NCBI RefSeq assembly: GCF_007754155.1
Contig: NZ_CP037423.1
Location: forward strand, 10,288,938 to 10,352,937
DNA length: 64,000 bases
Source of the DNA: Stieleria neptunia
Lineage (GTDB): Bacteria > Planctomycetota > Planctomycetia > Pirellulales > Pirellulaceae
Direction of reading: 5' to 3'
Part shown: positions 26,578 to 35,036 of the stretch, piece by piece
How positions within the stretch are numbered: position 1 is the stretch's first letter
How the letters are laid out: the number at the start of each line of letters is the position of its first letter
The notes under the pieces: model-generated
Database searches by the model: none
Seen by the model: only the letters and a program-made list of their open reading frames with translations
Told to the model about the DNA's origin: nothing
Translations under genes and position numbers: made by a program

Positions 26578-29500
26578 CTATGCATTCTCTGCAAATTTCT
26601 CGTCCTTGATTCCAAGTTTGAGTTTCCATTCCATGGCGGCGCAGTACAGCACCGGGACGACAAGCATCGTCATGATCTCGATCGTCATGCCGCCGAAACT
26701 GGGAATCGCCATTGGAACCATGATGTCGCTGCCACGCCCGGTGGATGTGAGAACTGGGATTAGTGCTAACAGCGTTGTTGCCGTCGTCATCAAGCAGGGT
26801 CGAACTCGCCGCATTCCCGCTGTCACGGTTGCCTCACGAGCATGTTTTGCATTCGTGATCTTGTCTTTGCGGAAACTCTCGTCCAAGTAAGACGCAATCA
26901 CCACGCCGTCATCGCTGGCGATCCCAAAGAGCGCTAGAAAGCCAACCCAAACAGCAACACTGAGGTTGATGGTGTGGACCTGGAACAGCTCACGCATGTT
27001 TGTCCCAAGCAAGTTGAAATTAAGAAACCAATCGGTTCCGTAGAGCCATAACATGATGAACCCGCCCGACCAAGCGATCATGATTCCACTGAACACGAGC
27101 GACGTGGTGATAACCGATTTGAATTGCATGTACAGAATCAGGAAGATGATTCCTAATGCTAAGGGCAACACGACCATCAACGTCTTTTGCGAACGAATTT
27201 GATTCTCGTAGTTGCCGGCGAAGGTATAGCTGACACCTGCCGGGAGAACGAATTCGCCGCTGTCGATCTTCTCCTGCAAGAACGCCTGGGCATCTTCGAC
27301 AACGTCGACTTCGGCGTTGCCAGCCTTCATGTCAAACAGAACGTAACCAAGCAAAAATGTATCTTCGCTCTTGATGACTTGCGGTCCGCGAACGTACTTG
27401 ACGGTTGCAAGTTGCGTCAGGGGAATCTGTTGCCCCATCGCCGTCGGAACCAAAATCTTCTCCAGCGACTCGGCTTCGTCTCGAAGCTCGCGTGCATATC
27501 GCACACGCACCGGATATCGCTCGCGTCCTTCCACGGTCGTTGTTATCTTTCGGCCGCCGATTGCGACTTCGATCACATCCTGCACGGTTCGTATATGCAA
27601 GCCGTATCGTTTGATGGCGTCGCGGTCGATATCGATCTCGAGATACGGCTTTCCGACGATTCGGTCCGCGATCACAGCAGACGCCTGAATAGTGGGCACC
27701 TGTTTCAAAAGACCTTCGATTTGCAAGGCAACCCGTTCGATGGTTTCTAGGTCTGGACCTTTGACTTTCATGCCCATCGGGGCACGCATTCCACTTTGCA
27801 GCATGACGATACGAGCGGCGATCGGCTGCAGCTTCGGTGCTGAGGTCGTGCCGGGGATGTCTGCTGCCTCGGTGATCTTCTCCCAGATGTCGTTGGGTGA
27901 TTTGATTTCGTCACGCCACTGTCGAAACGGTTTGCCACGAGCCTCTTCGATCAACTTTCCATTATCATCGCGGACAAAGTCACCTGTTTCATCGTCATAG
28001 CGAAACTTGAGACGATTGCCGTTGGCGTCCGTTTTGTATTCAGATTTGTATGAGATAAAGGTTTCGATCATCGAGATGGGAGCCGGATCGAGAGGGCTTT
28101 CCGCACGCCCGATCTTCCCGACGACGGAATCGACTTCCGGAATCGAAATCAAAAACTTGTTCTGCAGTTGCAGGACGTCCATCGCTTCACCGATCGAAGC
28201 GTGAGGCATCGTTGTCGGCATGTACAGGAACGATCCTTCATCCAGCGGCGGCATGAACTCTTTGCCAAGGCCGGGCAGGGTCGCTGTCGCCGCAGCCCAG
28301 GGCTTCGATTCACGAACGGTTGATTCATCCACACCAACAACAGAGGCTGTTCGAGGAATAAACGAAAAGACTTTGTCGAACCCGAGCCAAGCACACGCAC
28401 CGAACAGCAGTAGTGTAACGGGCAGCGAAAGAAACATCAGCTTGTGGTTCAGGCACCACCTCAGCAGAGGCTCGTACAGAAAACGCTGAAAGATCGTAAA
28501 GAAGCCTAGCAGTCCGCCGATCAAAAGACCGACGAACGTCAAGTTGCGGATCATTCCCTTCTCCGGCCCCAGCGGAAGCCAATGCTCGGTCAACAGAAAG
28601 GCAACAACAAGCACCGCTATGGCACTGGCGGTGTAGGGGCCATACTTTTGCCACTTTTCAGGAATGCGTGTCTCAAAGAGTTTGTACGCACCCAGGCCAA
28701 TTAAGATCGCACCTACCCACCACGAGATCATGAACATCGCCAGGACCCCTGCCGCGATTAGCGATAGCATCATGATTCGTCTCAACGAACCAGCTTTCAT
28801 CCGGCCTCCCATCAAAACATGAGCCGCCGGTGGAATGATCGTTAATGCGACAATCACCGAGGCAACCAGCGCGAACGTCTTCGTGAATGCCAACGGTCGA
28901 AACAGCTTTCCCTCGGCGGCGATCATCGTGAACACTGGCAGGAAACTGACGACCGTGGTTGAAACTGCTGTCAGCACTGCACTGGCGACTTCGTACGAAG
29001 CACGAAAGATCACGTGCGCGCGATTCTCCTCGGGATCAGATTCGTCGAGATGTTTGAGTACGTTTTCGCAAAGAATGATCCCCATATCCACCATCGTCCC
29101 AATGGCAATCGCAATGCCCGACAACGCAACAATATTTGCGTCAACGCCAAAGGTTTTCATGGCGATAAAACACATCAGTACTGCCAGCGGCAGCAATGCG
29201 CTAATGAGAAACGAACTTCTCAGGTGCAGCACCATGACGAGGATCACGATGATCGTGACCAGAATTTCCTCGGAGAGCGCCGTGTTGAGCGTTCCGAGCG
29301 TTTCGTAGATCACACCCGTTCGGTCGTAGAACGGCACAACTCGAACTTGGCTGGTCGTGATCCATTTCGGCCATTGCTCGCGTGGGTTGCTTCGTAAGTG
29401 CTGTACCCACGGATCGAATTCGGGTTTCGCACCGCTTATGTCTGGTAAGCCGTGTCGATCGGCATAGGCGTCGACTTGTTCTTTGGTCGTCCGCGTGTAG

Positions 29501-30606
29501 TCGACCACGACCTTTGTCGGCAACCCAGGAGAAATTTCGCCAATTTTCTCTTTGACGTTCTTGATGGACTCAAGAGGATTGAATCCATATCGGACCGTCA
29601 CAACGCCACCGACGGCCTCGGCGCCGGCTTTGTCGAGGGCACCACGTCTCAACGCGGGACCAAGCCGCACCTCGGCGACATCCTTGATCGTAATCGGGAC
29701 GTTGTCGGAGACTTTGACGACTGTACTTTCGATGTCTTCGACTTGTTCGATGAATCCCAGGCCACGGATCACGTACTCCGCTTTGTTAAGCTCAATCGTT
29801 CGCGCCCCGACATCGACATTGGTCATACGAACCGACTGGAACACTTCGGCCAACGACACATTCGCGGCCCGCATCGCGTCTGGGTCCACGTCGATCTGGT
29901 ACTCCTGGACAAAACCACCAATGGACGCGACTTCACTGACGCCTTCCGCCGATGTCAACGCATAGCGAACGTACCAGTCTTGGAGGGTCCTTAGTTCGTC
30001 GAGGTCCCAGCCGCCGGTTGGGTTACCATCGGGATCATGGCCTTCAAGCGTGTACCACAGGATTTGTCCCAAAGCTGTTGCGTCCGGCCCCAGTGCAGGC
30101 TGGACTCCCTCGGGCAACGTACCGGCGGGCAGGCTGTTGAGTTTTTCCAGTACGCGCGAACGCGACCAATAGAATTCAGCGTTCTCGTTGAAGATGATGT
30201 AGATGCTGGAGAAACCAAACATCGAGTAGCTGCGGATCGTCTTCACTTCGGGGATGCCGAGCAGCGCGACCGTCAGTGGGTATCCGATCTGGTCTTCGAC
30301 GTCTTCTGGACTGCGCCCCATCCACTCCGTGAAAACGATCTGCTGGTTTTCGCCGATGTCCGGAATTGCATCAACGGGAACCGGATTGCGCGGAAGGTCA
30401 CCCACCTTCCAATCAAAAGGAGCAACCATGACACCCCAAGTCATGATCGCCAAAACAAGCAGCGTTACGACCAGCTTGTTGTGAATGCAGAACCAAATGA
30501 TGCCACCGAGAAGCGTTCGACGGTTCGTGTCTACATCTGGAGCAATCGCGTTGAGCGAATCGGAGTCCGTCTCGGAGGCGGGGGGATTATCAGGGGTTTG
30601 TGACAT
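26578..30606 (-). CDS. cusA: Oversized CusA-type heavy-metal RND pump (set 3a)
   Basis: Copper/silver-type RND permease of 1342 residues, about 300 longer than E. coli CusA. TM4 carries AIAIGTMVDMGIILCENVLKHL, matching the CusA-specific VDM variant. The start MSQTPDNPP (ATG 30606) is preferred to an upstream frame at 30657. Extra length comes from a hydrophobic insert at about residues 600-712 (three or four added membrane segments between the two halves), an added loop before GKEFMPPLDEGSF, and a polar insert around FRYDDETGDFVRDDNG. The ending is KLGIKDEKFAENA. It is the partner of the CusB-like adaptor just upstream. The gene symbol reflects family, not proven orthology. Confidence 0.88.
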   Translation of the reverse strand: MSQTPDNPPASETDSDSLNAIAPDVDTNRRTLLGGIIWFCIHNKLVVTLLVLAIMTWGVMVAPFDWKVGDLPRNPVPVDAIPDIGENQQIVFTEWMGRSPEDVEDQIGYPLTVALLGIPEVKTIRSYSMFGFSSIYIIFNENAEFYWSRSRVLEKLNSLPAGTLPEGVQPALGPDATALGQILWYTLEGHDPDGNPTGGWDLDELRTLQDWYVRYALTSAEGVSEVASIGGFVQEYQIDVDPDAMRAANVSLAEVFQSVRMTNVDVGARTIELNKAEYVIRGLGFIEQVEDIESTVVKVSDNVPITIKDVAEVRLGPALRRGALDKAGAEAVGGVVTVRYGFNPLESIKNVKEKIGEISPGLPTKVVVDYTRTTKEQVDAYADRHGLPDISGAKPEFDPWVQHLRSNPREQWPKWITTSQVRVVPFYDRTGVIYETLGTLNTALSEEILVTIIVILVMVLHLRSSFLISALLPLAVLMCFIAMKTFGVDANIVALSGIAIAIGTMVDMGIILCENVLKHLDESDPEENRAHVIFRASYEVASAVLTAVSTTVVSFLPVFTMIAAEGKLFRPLAFTKTFALVASVIVALTIIPPAAHVLMGGRMKAGSLRRIMMLSLIAAGVLAMFMISWWVGAILIGLGAYKLFETRIPEKWQKYGPYTASAIAVLVVAFLLTEHWLPLGPEKGMIRNLTFVGLLIGGLLGFFTIFQRFLYEPLLRWCLNHKLMFLSLPVTLLLFGACAWLGFDKVFSFIPRTASVVGVDESTVRESKPWAAATATLPGLGKEFMPPLDEGSFLYMPTTMPHASIGEAMDVLQLQNKFLISIPEVDSVVGKIGRAESPLDPAPISMIETFISYKSEYKTDANGNRLKFRYDDETGDFVRDDNGKLIEEARGKPFRQWRDEIKSPNDIWEKITEAADIPGTTSAPKLQPIAARIVMLQSGMRAPMGMKVKGPDLETIERVALQIEGLLKQVPTIQASAVIADRIVGKPYLEIDIDRDAIKRYGLHIRTVQDVIEVAIGGRKITTTVEGRERYPVRVRYARELRDEAESLEKILVPTAMGQQIPLTQLATVKYVRGPQVIKSEDTFLLGYVLFDMKAGNAEVDVVEDAQAFLQEKIDSGEFVLPAGVSYTFAGNYENQIRSQKTLMVVLPLALGIIFLILYMQFKSVITTSLVFSGIMIAWSGGFIMLWLYGTDWFLNFNLLGTNMRELFQVHTINLSVAVWVGFLALFGIASDDGVVIASYLDESFRKDKITNAKHAREATVTAGMRRVRPCLMTTATTLLALIPVLTSTGRGSDIMVPMAIPSFGGMTIEIMTMLVVPVLYCAAMEWKLKLGIKDEKFAENA

Positions 30607-30725
30607 TCGTTTGCAGTGTCTTCTAGTTGAAGTTTCTACACCGATACCTCCATGCAAATACGGTTGGCTCGGGCTGGGTTCATATTGCTTCGTTCATCAT
30701 CAAGTCGAGAACTCGAAGATCGACG

Positions 30726-33095
30726 TTAGCCGTGATTGTGTTTGTCGTGCTCGCCACCACTGGGCGGTGGAGCAGTGACCAGCGGCTCGACTTTGTCGGC
30801 GCATTTGAGCATCGAGCCCCCGTAATACGGATTGCGAACAGTGTCATTGCTCTGCAGCCAAGTCGCTCCACGCCCATCAAATGCCATCGGGCAATGCAGC
30901 TCAAACAATTGACTGCCGCTATGGAATCCAAACATGCGTTGGATCGTGATTAACTCATCAGATAGCAGTGCAAACGCGGAACGCATCGCTTCCAAATCGG
31001 TCGCCTTCGCTAGGCGAGCAGCAATCGACGAGAGGCTTCGTGTCTCGGCTGCCCATCGCTTTGCGACCACGTCATCAAGACCGCTCGCGTCGATCGAATG
31101 GAGGCTCTGATGCAATTGCTCGACACCACTGGTAGCCGTATCGACTTTGTCCGATGCCAATCCATCAGCGATCGCCAAATACGCGGGCAACAAACGATCT
31201 AACTGTTGTCGAAAAGCCATCGGCACATCAAGCGTCTCCTCAGGCATCTCATGCCCGGCATGTGAAATCCCGAACATTTTCTGTAGCCGCATCGCATGTT
31301 CCTTGGTCACCAAAGTCACGCGATCCGCATCTTGCAAGCTTTGAATGTCTTGCCCTTCGACCGAGTCGTTTCCCAGCAACATGGCAAACTCCTGCCATTG
31401 GGCTGCCATATCGCCCGATAGTGTGTTTGCGTCCACGGCTGCAACTCGCTGTCCCACTGTTGCAAAGGCTTCACGGATTTTGCTTAGCTCCGCCTCCTCG
31501 ATGGCTGCTTCGACTGACTTAACGGATTCCAGAACTGCCAGCATCTGTTGGCCAACTTTGTGCGGCAGTGACATTTGCGAGTGGTCCGTCATCGCGTCAC
31601 CCTCACCTTTAGGCATCGCGTCGCCGCCATGATGGTGACCGCCGCCGCCTCCGCCGCCTGCTGGCGTCATCATCGAAGGCTTGGCGGAGATTTGAAGAGC
31701 ACTGTCAAGTTTGAAGTTGCCATTGGTCACGACCAATTCACCTTCTTTCAAACCGGATTTGACAAGGTAGTAATCGCCAGCGCGAGGGCCTAATACAATC
31801 TCGCGCCCTTCGTAAGTCGGCTCTTCGGCGTCTGGCACCTGGACATAAACAATCGCTCGCGTCCCGGTTAAGAGGGCAGCCGACACGGGAATCACAAGCG
31901 GCTTTGCGGTATCACTGGGTTCTGCGGTCACGTATCCAAGGGATTCTGCACGCACCAGTGGCATCTTGCAGATATCGCAATTGCCTGGTTCGTCTTTGAT
32001 GATTTCGGGGTGCATTGGGCTGATCCATTTGCCAGCCAACGATGCATCCAACACGCGGCCACCGGCTGCGATTTTAGATCGAACAATCGCCCGCACGAAC
32101 ATCTCTGGCTTCAGTCGTCCATCTTCGTTCGACACGTTCACGCGGACCTTGACGGTACGGGTGTCCTTGTTCAAAACCGGGTCGATAAACGCGATCTGCC
32201 CCTTGAAGACTTCACCCGGGTAAGCCTCCGTCGTGAATTCAACTTCCTGCCCGTACCGAAGCCAGGCGAGATCAGACTCATAGGCATCCATTTGCACCCA
32301 CAGATGACTCAAATCTGCAACGGTATAGATGCGATCGCCAGTACGAACCCGGTCACCTTCCTGGCGGAGTTTCTCTACGACAATTCCGCTAGCTGGTGAG
32401 TAAATCGTTAGGTGCTCGGTTGGCTTGCCGCGTTGTTCGATTCCCTGGATTTGCTCTTCGGTAATTCCAAGCAACCGCAGTTTCTCGCGAGCGGATTCTG
32501 CTAGGTCGATCGGTTTGACGAAACGAGATGACGAACGGCCAGCATTGGACTCGATCGCCGCGATCAACTCCTGTTGGGCCGTATACAACTCTTCGCTGTA
32601 GATGTACGCCATGTGATCGCCTTTGTTGACTTCGACGCCAGTGAAGTCGACATACAGCCGATCCAGCCGCCCAGAAACCCATGCGGTGATGTGCGCCAGT
32701 CGTGTCTCGTCATACTCAATCTTCCCGACCATCCGCACATCAGCGGTCACATACTGACGTCCTACCGGAACCGTCTGAATGTTCATCAGCTTCTTAACGT
32801 CCGCGTTGATCGAAACAGTACGAACGCCGCTTGCCGACTTCTTCACAGGCACCAGATCCATGCCGCAAATGGGACAGCTACCGGGCCCGTCACGCCGAAT
32901 TTGAGGGTGCATCGAACAGGTCCAGATTGCCGGTGCATTCGATGCTTGCTCAGCCACAACGCCTTGGGAACCCGCTGACGAGTCCGACGACGATGGTCCT
33001 CGCAGCCACCAAGCAAACGCAAAGCCGATCACCAAGAAACCGACAGCCTGGACGAGCCAGGTGTTGTCACGAAGTTTTTGAAATACGAGTTTCAT
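30726..33095 (-). CDS. cusB: CusB-type adaptor with heavy-metal-binding motifs and long C-terminal domain
   Basis: Periplasmic adaptor of 789 residues. After a membrane anchor (LVQAVGFLVIGFAFAWWLRG) comes a heavy-metal-binding motif, WTCSMHPQIRRDGPGSCPIC plus GM (about 58-80), then lipoyl, hairpin and barrel regions (GRLDRLYVDFTGVEVNKGDH). A second motif copy at about 357-381 (SPMHPEIIKDEPGNCDICKM) has lost its first Cys. A Gly/His linker (GGGGGGGHHHGGDAM) leads to a C-terminal part with helical segments and a closing HCPMAFDGRGATWL ... MLKCAD pattern, like DUF3347 domains in Cu-efflux adaptors. SD AGGGA precedes ATG 33095. First structural gene of the cus-type operon. Confidence 0.88.
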   Translation of the reverse strand: MKLVFQKLRDNTWLVQAVGFLVIGFAFAWWLRGPSSSDSSAGSQGVVAEQASNAPAIWTCSMHPQIRRDGPGSCPICGMDLVPVKKSASGVRTVSINADVKKLMNIQTVPVGRQYVTADVRMVGKIEYDETRLAHITAWVSGRLDRLYVDFTGVEVNKGDHMAYIYSEELYTAQQELIAAIESNAGRSSSRFVKPIDLAESAREKLRLLGITEEQIQGIEQRGKPTEHLTIYSPASGIVVEKLRQEGDRVRTGDRIYTVADLSHLWVQMDAYESDLAWLRYGQEVEFTTEAYPGEVFKGQIAFIDPVLNKDTRTVKVRVNVSNEDGRLKPEMFVRAIVRSKIAAGGRVLDASLAGKWISPMHPEIIKDEPGNCDICKMPLVRAESLGYVTAEPSDTAKPLVIPVSAALLTGTRAIVYVQVPDAEEPTYEGREIVLGPRAGDYYLVKSGLKEGELVVTNGNFKLDSALQISAKPSMMTPAGGGGGGGHHHGGDAMPKGEGDAMTDHSQMSLPHKVGQQMLAVLESVKSVEAAIEEAELSKIREAFATVGQRVAAVDANTLSGDMAAQWQEFAMLLGNDSVEGQDIQSLQDADRVTLVTKEHAMRLQKMFGISHAGHEMPEETLDVPMAFRQQLDRLLPAYLAIADGLASDKVDTATSGVEQLHQSLHSIDASGLDDVVAKRWAAETRSLSSIAARLAKATDLEAMRSAFALLSDELITIQRMFGFHSGSQLFELHCPMAFDGRGATWLQSNDTVRNPYYGGSMLKCADKVEPLVTAPPPSGGEHDKHNHG

Positions 33096-33142
33096 CCGTT
33101 GTCCCTAGAGAATTGAATTTGCATTTTGACGGAGATCGGTGG

Positions 33143-34045
33143 TCAAGTCTGTTTAAACCACCTGACCAGTGCCGTGACTTCTTCTTGGTCCTTCACGCCG
33201 ACGGCGGTAACACTCCGTGGGCCCTCTCGCCATGTCGCTGCGATGCTTGAATCGAGATCGACTAGACAACACTCTTTATCGCCGCACATCGCCATGCTGG
33301 AGGTTCGGTCCCCAAACCAGTCGACCTCTTCGTCGTCGTGTTCAAACAGAACCAGCGTCGAGCCATCCTGACGTTTACACACGGCCTTCACACATGTGCA
33401 GCAGGGCATCTTCAAAACACTTGTCGACGCGAGCGAATAGCGCTCCGGCAAGCCGTCAGCTACGGCCGGTCGATATCCAACAAGGCGGACAGCCTCATCC
33501 GGAGCGACCATTTTGCCATCGTATTTATCCAGCAAGAACTGCTCCGCCTCATCAGGATTCTCCGGAAGCGCCCGCAGGTAGCGATCCATCGTCGCAACGA
33601 ATTCTTTGCTACGCCCGTGATCCGTGTCGGACATCGTATCGTGACGAGATATCCAAACGCTTAAGCCAAAGACCAGGAGGATCGAAGCGGCAATCGCGAG
33701 ACGCCGATACGTCGCCCGACTAATACGTCGATTCGTCGAGCGATCGGCATTTGCGCTGGAGGCCAGCTCAACAGCAGGGGCAACCGCTGGCAAGGGCTTT
33801 ACCCTGCCTACGCTCTCTGTCGCGTTTTCCGCGTCGAGCCCTCGAACAACTTGCCCCCAAACGCTCGGCGGAACCGGCGGGGCCACGGCACGAGAGAAAG
33901 CACCACTAAGCCGCTCGAAATCAGTCAACGACCTCGCACATCCCTGACAGCTTTGCAAATGCTCCGCAACAGCAGCGCACACATCAACCGACAACTCGTC
34001 GTCGTAAAACGCCGAGAGCAAATCTTGAGTTTCGTTACAGTTCAT
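33143..34045 (-). CDS. Zinc-finger anti-sigma-like membrane protein with Cys-rich periplasmic domain
   Basis: A 300-residue protein. The N-terminus has the anti-sigma zinc-finger pattern (CNETQDLLSAFYDDEL ... HLQSCQGC), a proline-rich linker, one membrane helix (YRRLAIAASILLVFGLSVWI, about 112-131), and an outer domain with two Cys clusters (KMPCCTCVKAVCKR and MCGDKECCLVD). The cluster pattern suggests direct sensing of metal or redox state. It is 47 bp before cusB and is likely the first gene of that operon. No ECF sigma gene accompanies it: the upstream DNA holds a divergent lipoprotein gene. So it is either an orphan, or pairs with a sigma factor elsewhere. Confidence 0.75.
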   Translation of the reverse strand: MNCNETQDLLSAFYDDELSVDVCAAVAEHLQSCQGCARSLTDFERLSGAFSRAVAPPVPPSVWGQVVRGLDAENATESVGRVKPLPAVAPAVELASSANADRSTNRRISRATYRRLAIAASILLVFGLSVWISRHDTMSDTDHGRSKEFVATMDRYLRALPENPDEAEQFLLDKYDGKMVAPDEAVRLVGYRPAVADGLPERYSLASTSVLKMPCCTCVKAVCKRQDGSTLVLFEHDDEEVDWFGDRTSSMAMCGDKECCLVDLDSSIAATWREGPRSVTAVGVKDQEEVTALVRWFKQT

Positions 34046-34308
34046 GAGCTATACCTGCGACCTTTCGTGGTCTGTCGGTGAAAACGAGTTCCGCGCGGTC
34101 TGCCGCGTCGCATCGAGAACTCGTCAATTGTTGGATACCTCTAAACCGCGGTTCCTTCACGATTTTTAGCGATTTCGCACGAAACGTCGATGCTGGCCCC
34201 ATCTTTTTCAGAATTCCTATGAAAATCGGTGAAGAACGGCACGACGGAAACCATCTCACTCGGCGTAATGATCTTTCCAACGCCTTTTTCGACGAGGAAC
34301 TCAAAGTC

Positions 34309-34779
34309 ATGACTTTTCTGAAGTGGACGTTACCCATCGCCGCAATCGCCATGCTCACCATCGGATTCGCAGGCTGTGATTCGTCGCAGGTGCAACCAGC
34401 CGATGATGCCGCACCAGCAGCCGATAGGGAGGGTGGAATGGACCACGATTCCATGGACCATGACGCGATGGAACACGACGAGCACGCGATGCACGACCAT
34501 GCTTCCCACGCGGGAGGAGACGCTGCGGAAGAGATTCCGGCTCCCGAGGCGAAGTCCGACATGGACAAAATGATGGAAACGCTCGCCAGTTTCTCGGAAG
34601 AGGACAAGGCATCGGCGATGAAGCAGCATTTCTGCCCCGTGAGCGGAGAAATGCTCGGCGTGATGGGCAAGCCTGAGAAGATGGAAGTCAAAGGCCAAAC
34701 CGTCTGGATTTGCTGCGATGGCTGCAAAGACAAACTCCTCGCCGACCCCGAAAAATACCTCGCCAAAATCAACAAGTAA
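34309..34779 (+). CDS. His/Met/Asp-rich lipoprotein with YHS-like metal domain
   Basis: Lipoprotein of 156 residues with signal MTFLKWTLPIAAIAMLTIGF and lipobox GFAGC. Residues about 40-70 repeat His-Asp-Met motifs (MDHDSMDHDAMEHDEHAMHD), a likely copper-binding region. The C-terminal 50 residues form a YHS-like domain with HFCPVSGEML and WICCDGCKDKL, the Cys pairs expected to hold a metal. The ATG at 34309 has SD GAGGAA; a longer frame from 34078 lacks support. It is divergent from the anti-sigma/cus operon and probably shares control with it. Role: periplasmic copper trapping, inferred. Confidence 0.8.
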   Translation: MTFLKWTLPIAAIAMLTIGFAGCDSSQVQPADDAAPAADREGGMDHDSMDHDAMEHDEHAMHDHASHAGGDAAEEIPAPEAKSDMDKMMETLASFSEEDKASAMKQHFCPVSGEMLGVMGKPEKMEVKGQTVWICCDGCKDKLLADPEKYLAKINK

Positions 34780-34815
34780 GCGTCAAAGCTGAAGAATACT
34801 TTTAGGAAAAGCAGC

Positions 34816-34986
34816 GTGATTGAGTCTCTCAAGCGAGTATTGACCAACAGTCCCGTCAGTACTCTCCAAAGTGTCCGCAGTGTGGTTGATGACTACGTCT
34901 TTGACTACCGCAACAAACTAGACACGCGAACTGAGGTTGCGATCAACGAAATGCGATCTATCCGGGCACGGGACGTGCAGGGATAG
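34816..34986 (+). CDS. Small 56-codon frame cut by the IS91-like element end
   Basis: GTG-started frame MIESLKRVLTNSPVSTLQSV... with SD AGGAAAAG. Its last 10 codons lie in the hairpin at 34954-34990, so it appears to be the 5' end of a gene interrupted by the mobile element. No family recognised; it may also be spurious. Confidence 0.25.
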   Translation: MIESLKRVLTNSPVSTLQSVRSVVDDYVFDYRNKLDTRTEVAINEMRSIRARDVQG

Positions 34987-34990
34987 ATCG
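34954..34990. repeat. Hairpin at the 3' side of the Y2 transposase
   Basis: Perfect 10-bp arms CGATCTATCC (34954-34963) and GGATAGATCG (34981-34990) around a 17-base loop. It lies about 50 bp past the transposase stop, where IS91-family elements carry a hairpin replication end. It is the best candidate for the left boundary of the element. Confidence 0.5.
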
Positions 34991-35036
34991 TGCGTTGAAG
35001 TTTGTCGGCTCGACTTGGCCGGGTTCGGGTAGACCG

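Noticed and set aside
34035..34847. 270-codon minus-strand frame over the YHS lipoprotein
   Set aside because: Ser-rich shadow of the plus-strand gene at 34309-34779, which has a lipobox and YHS Cys motifs. I had hoped it might be the missing sigma factor, but it has no sigma motifs.
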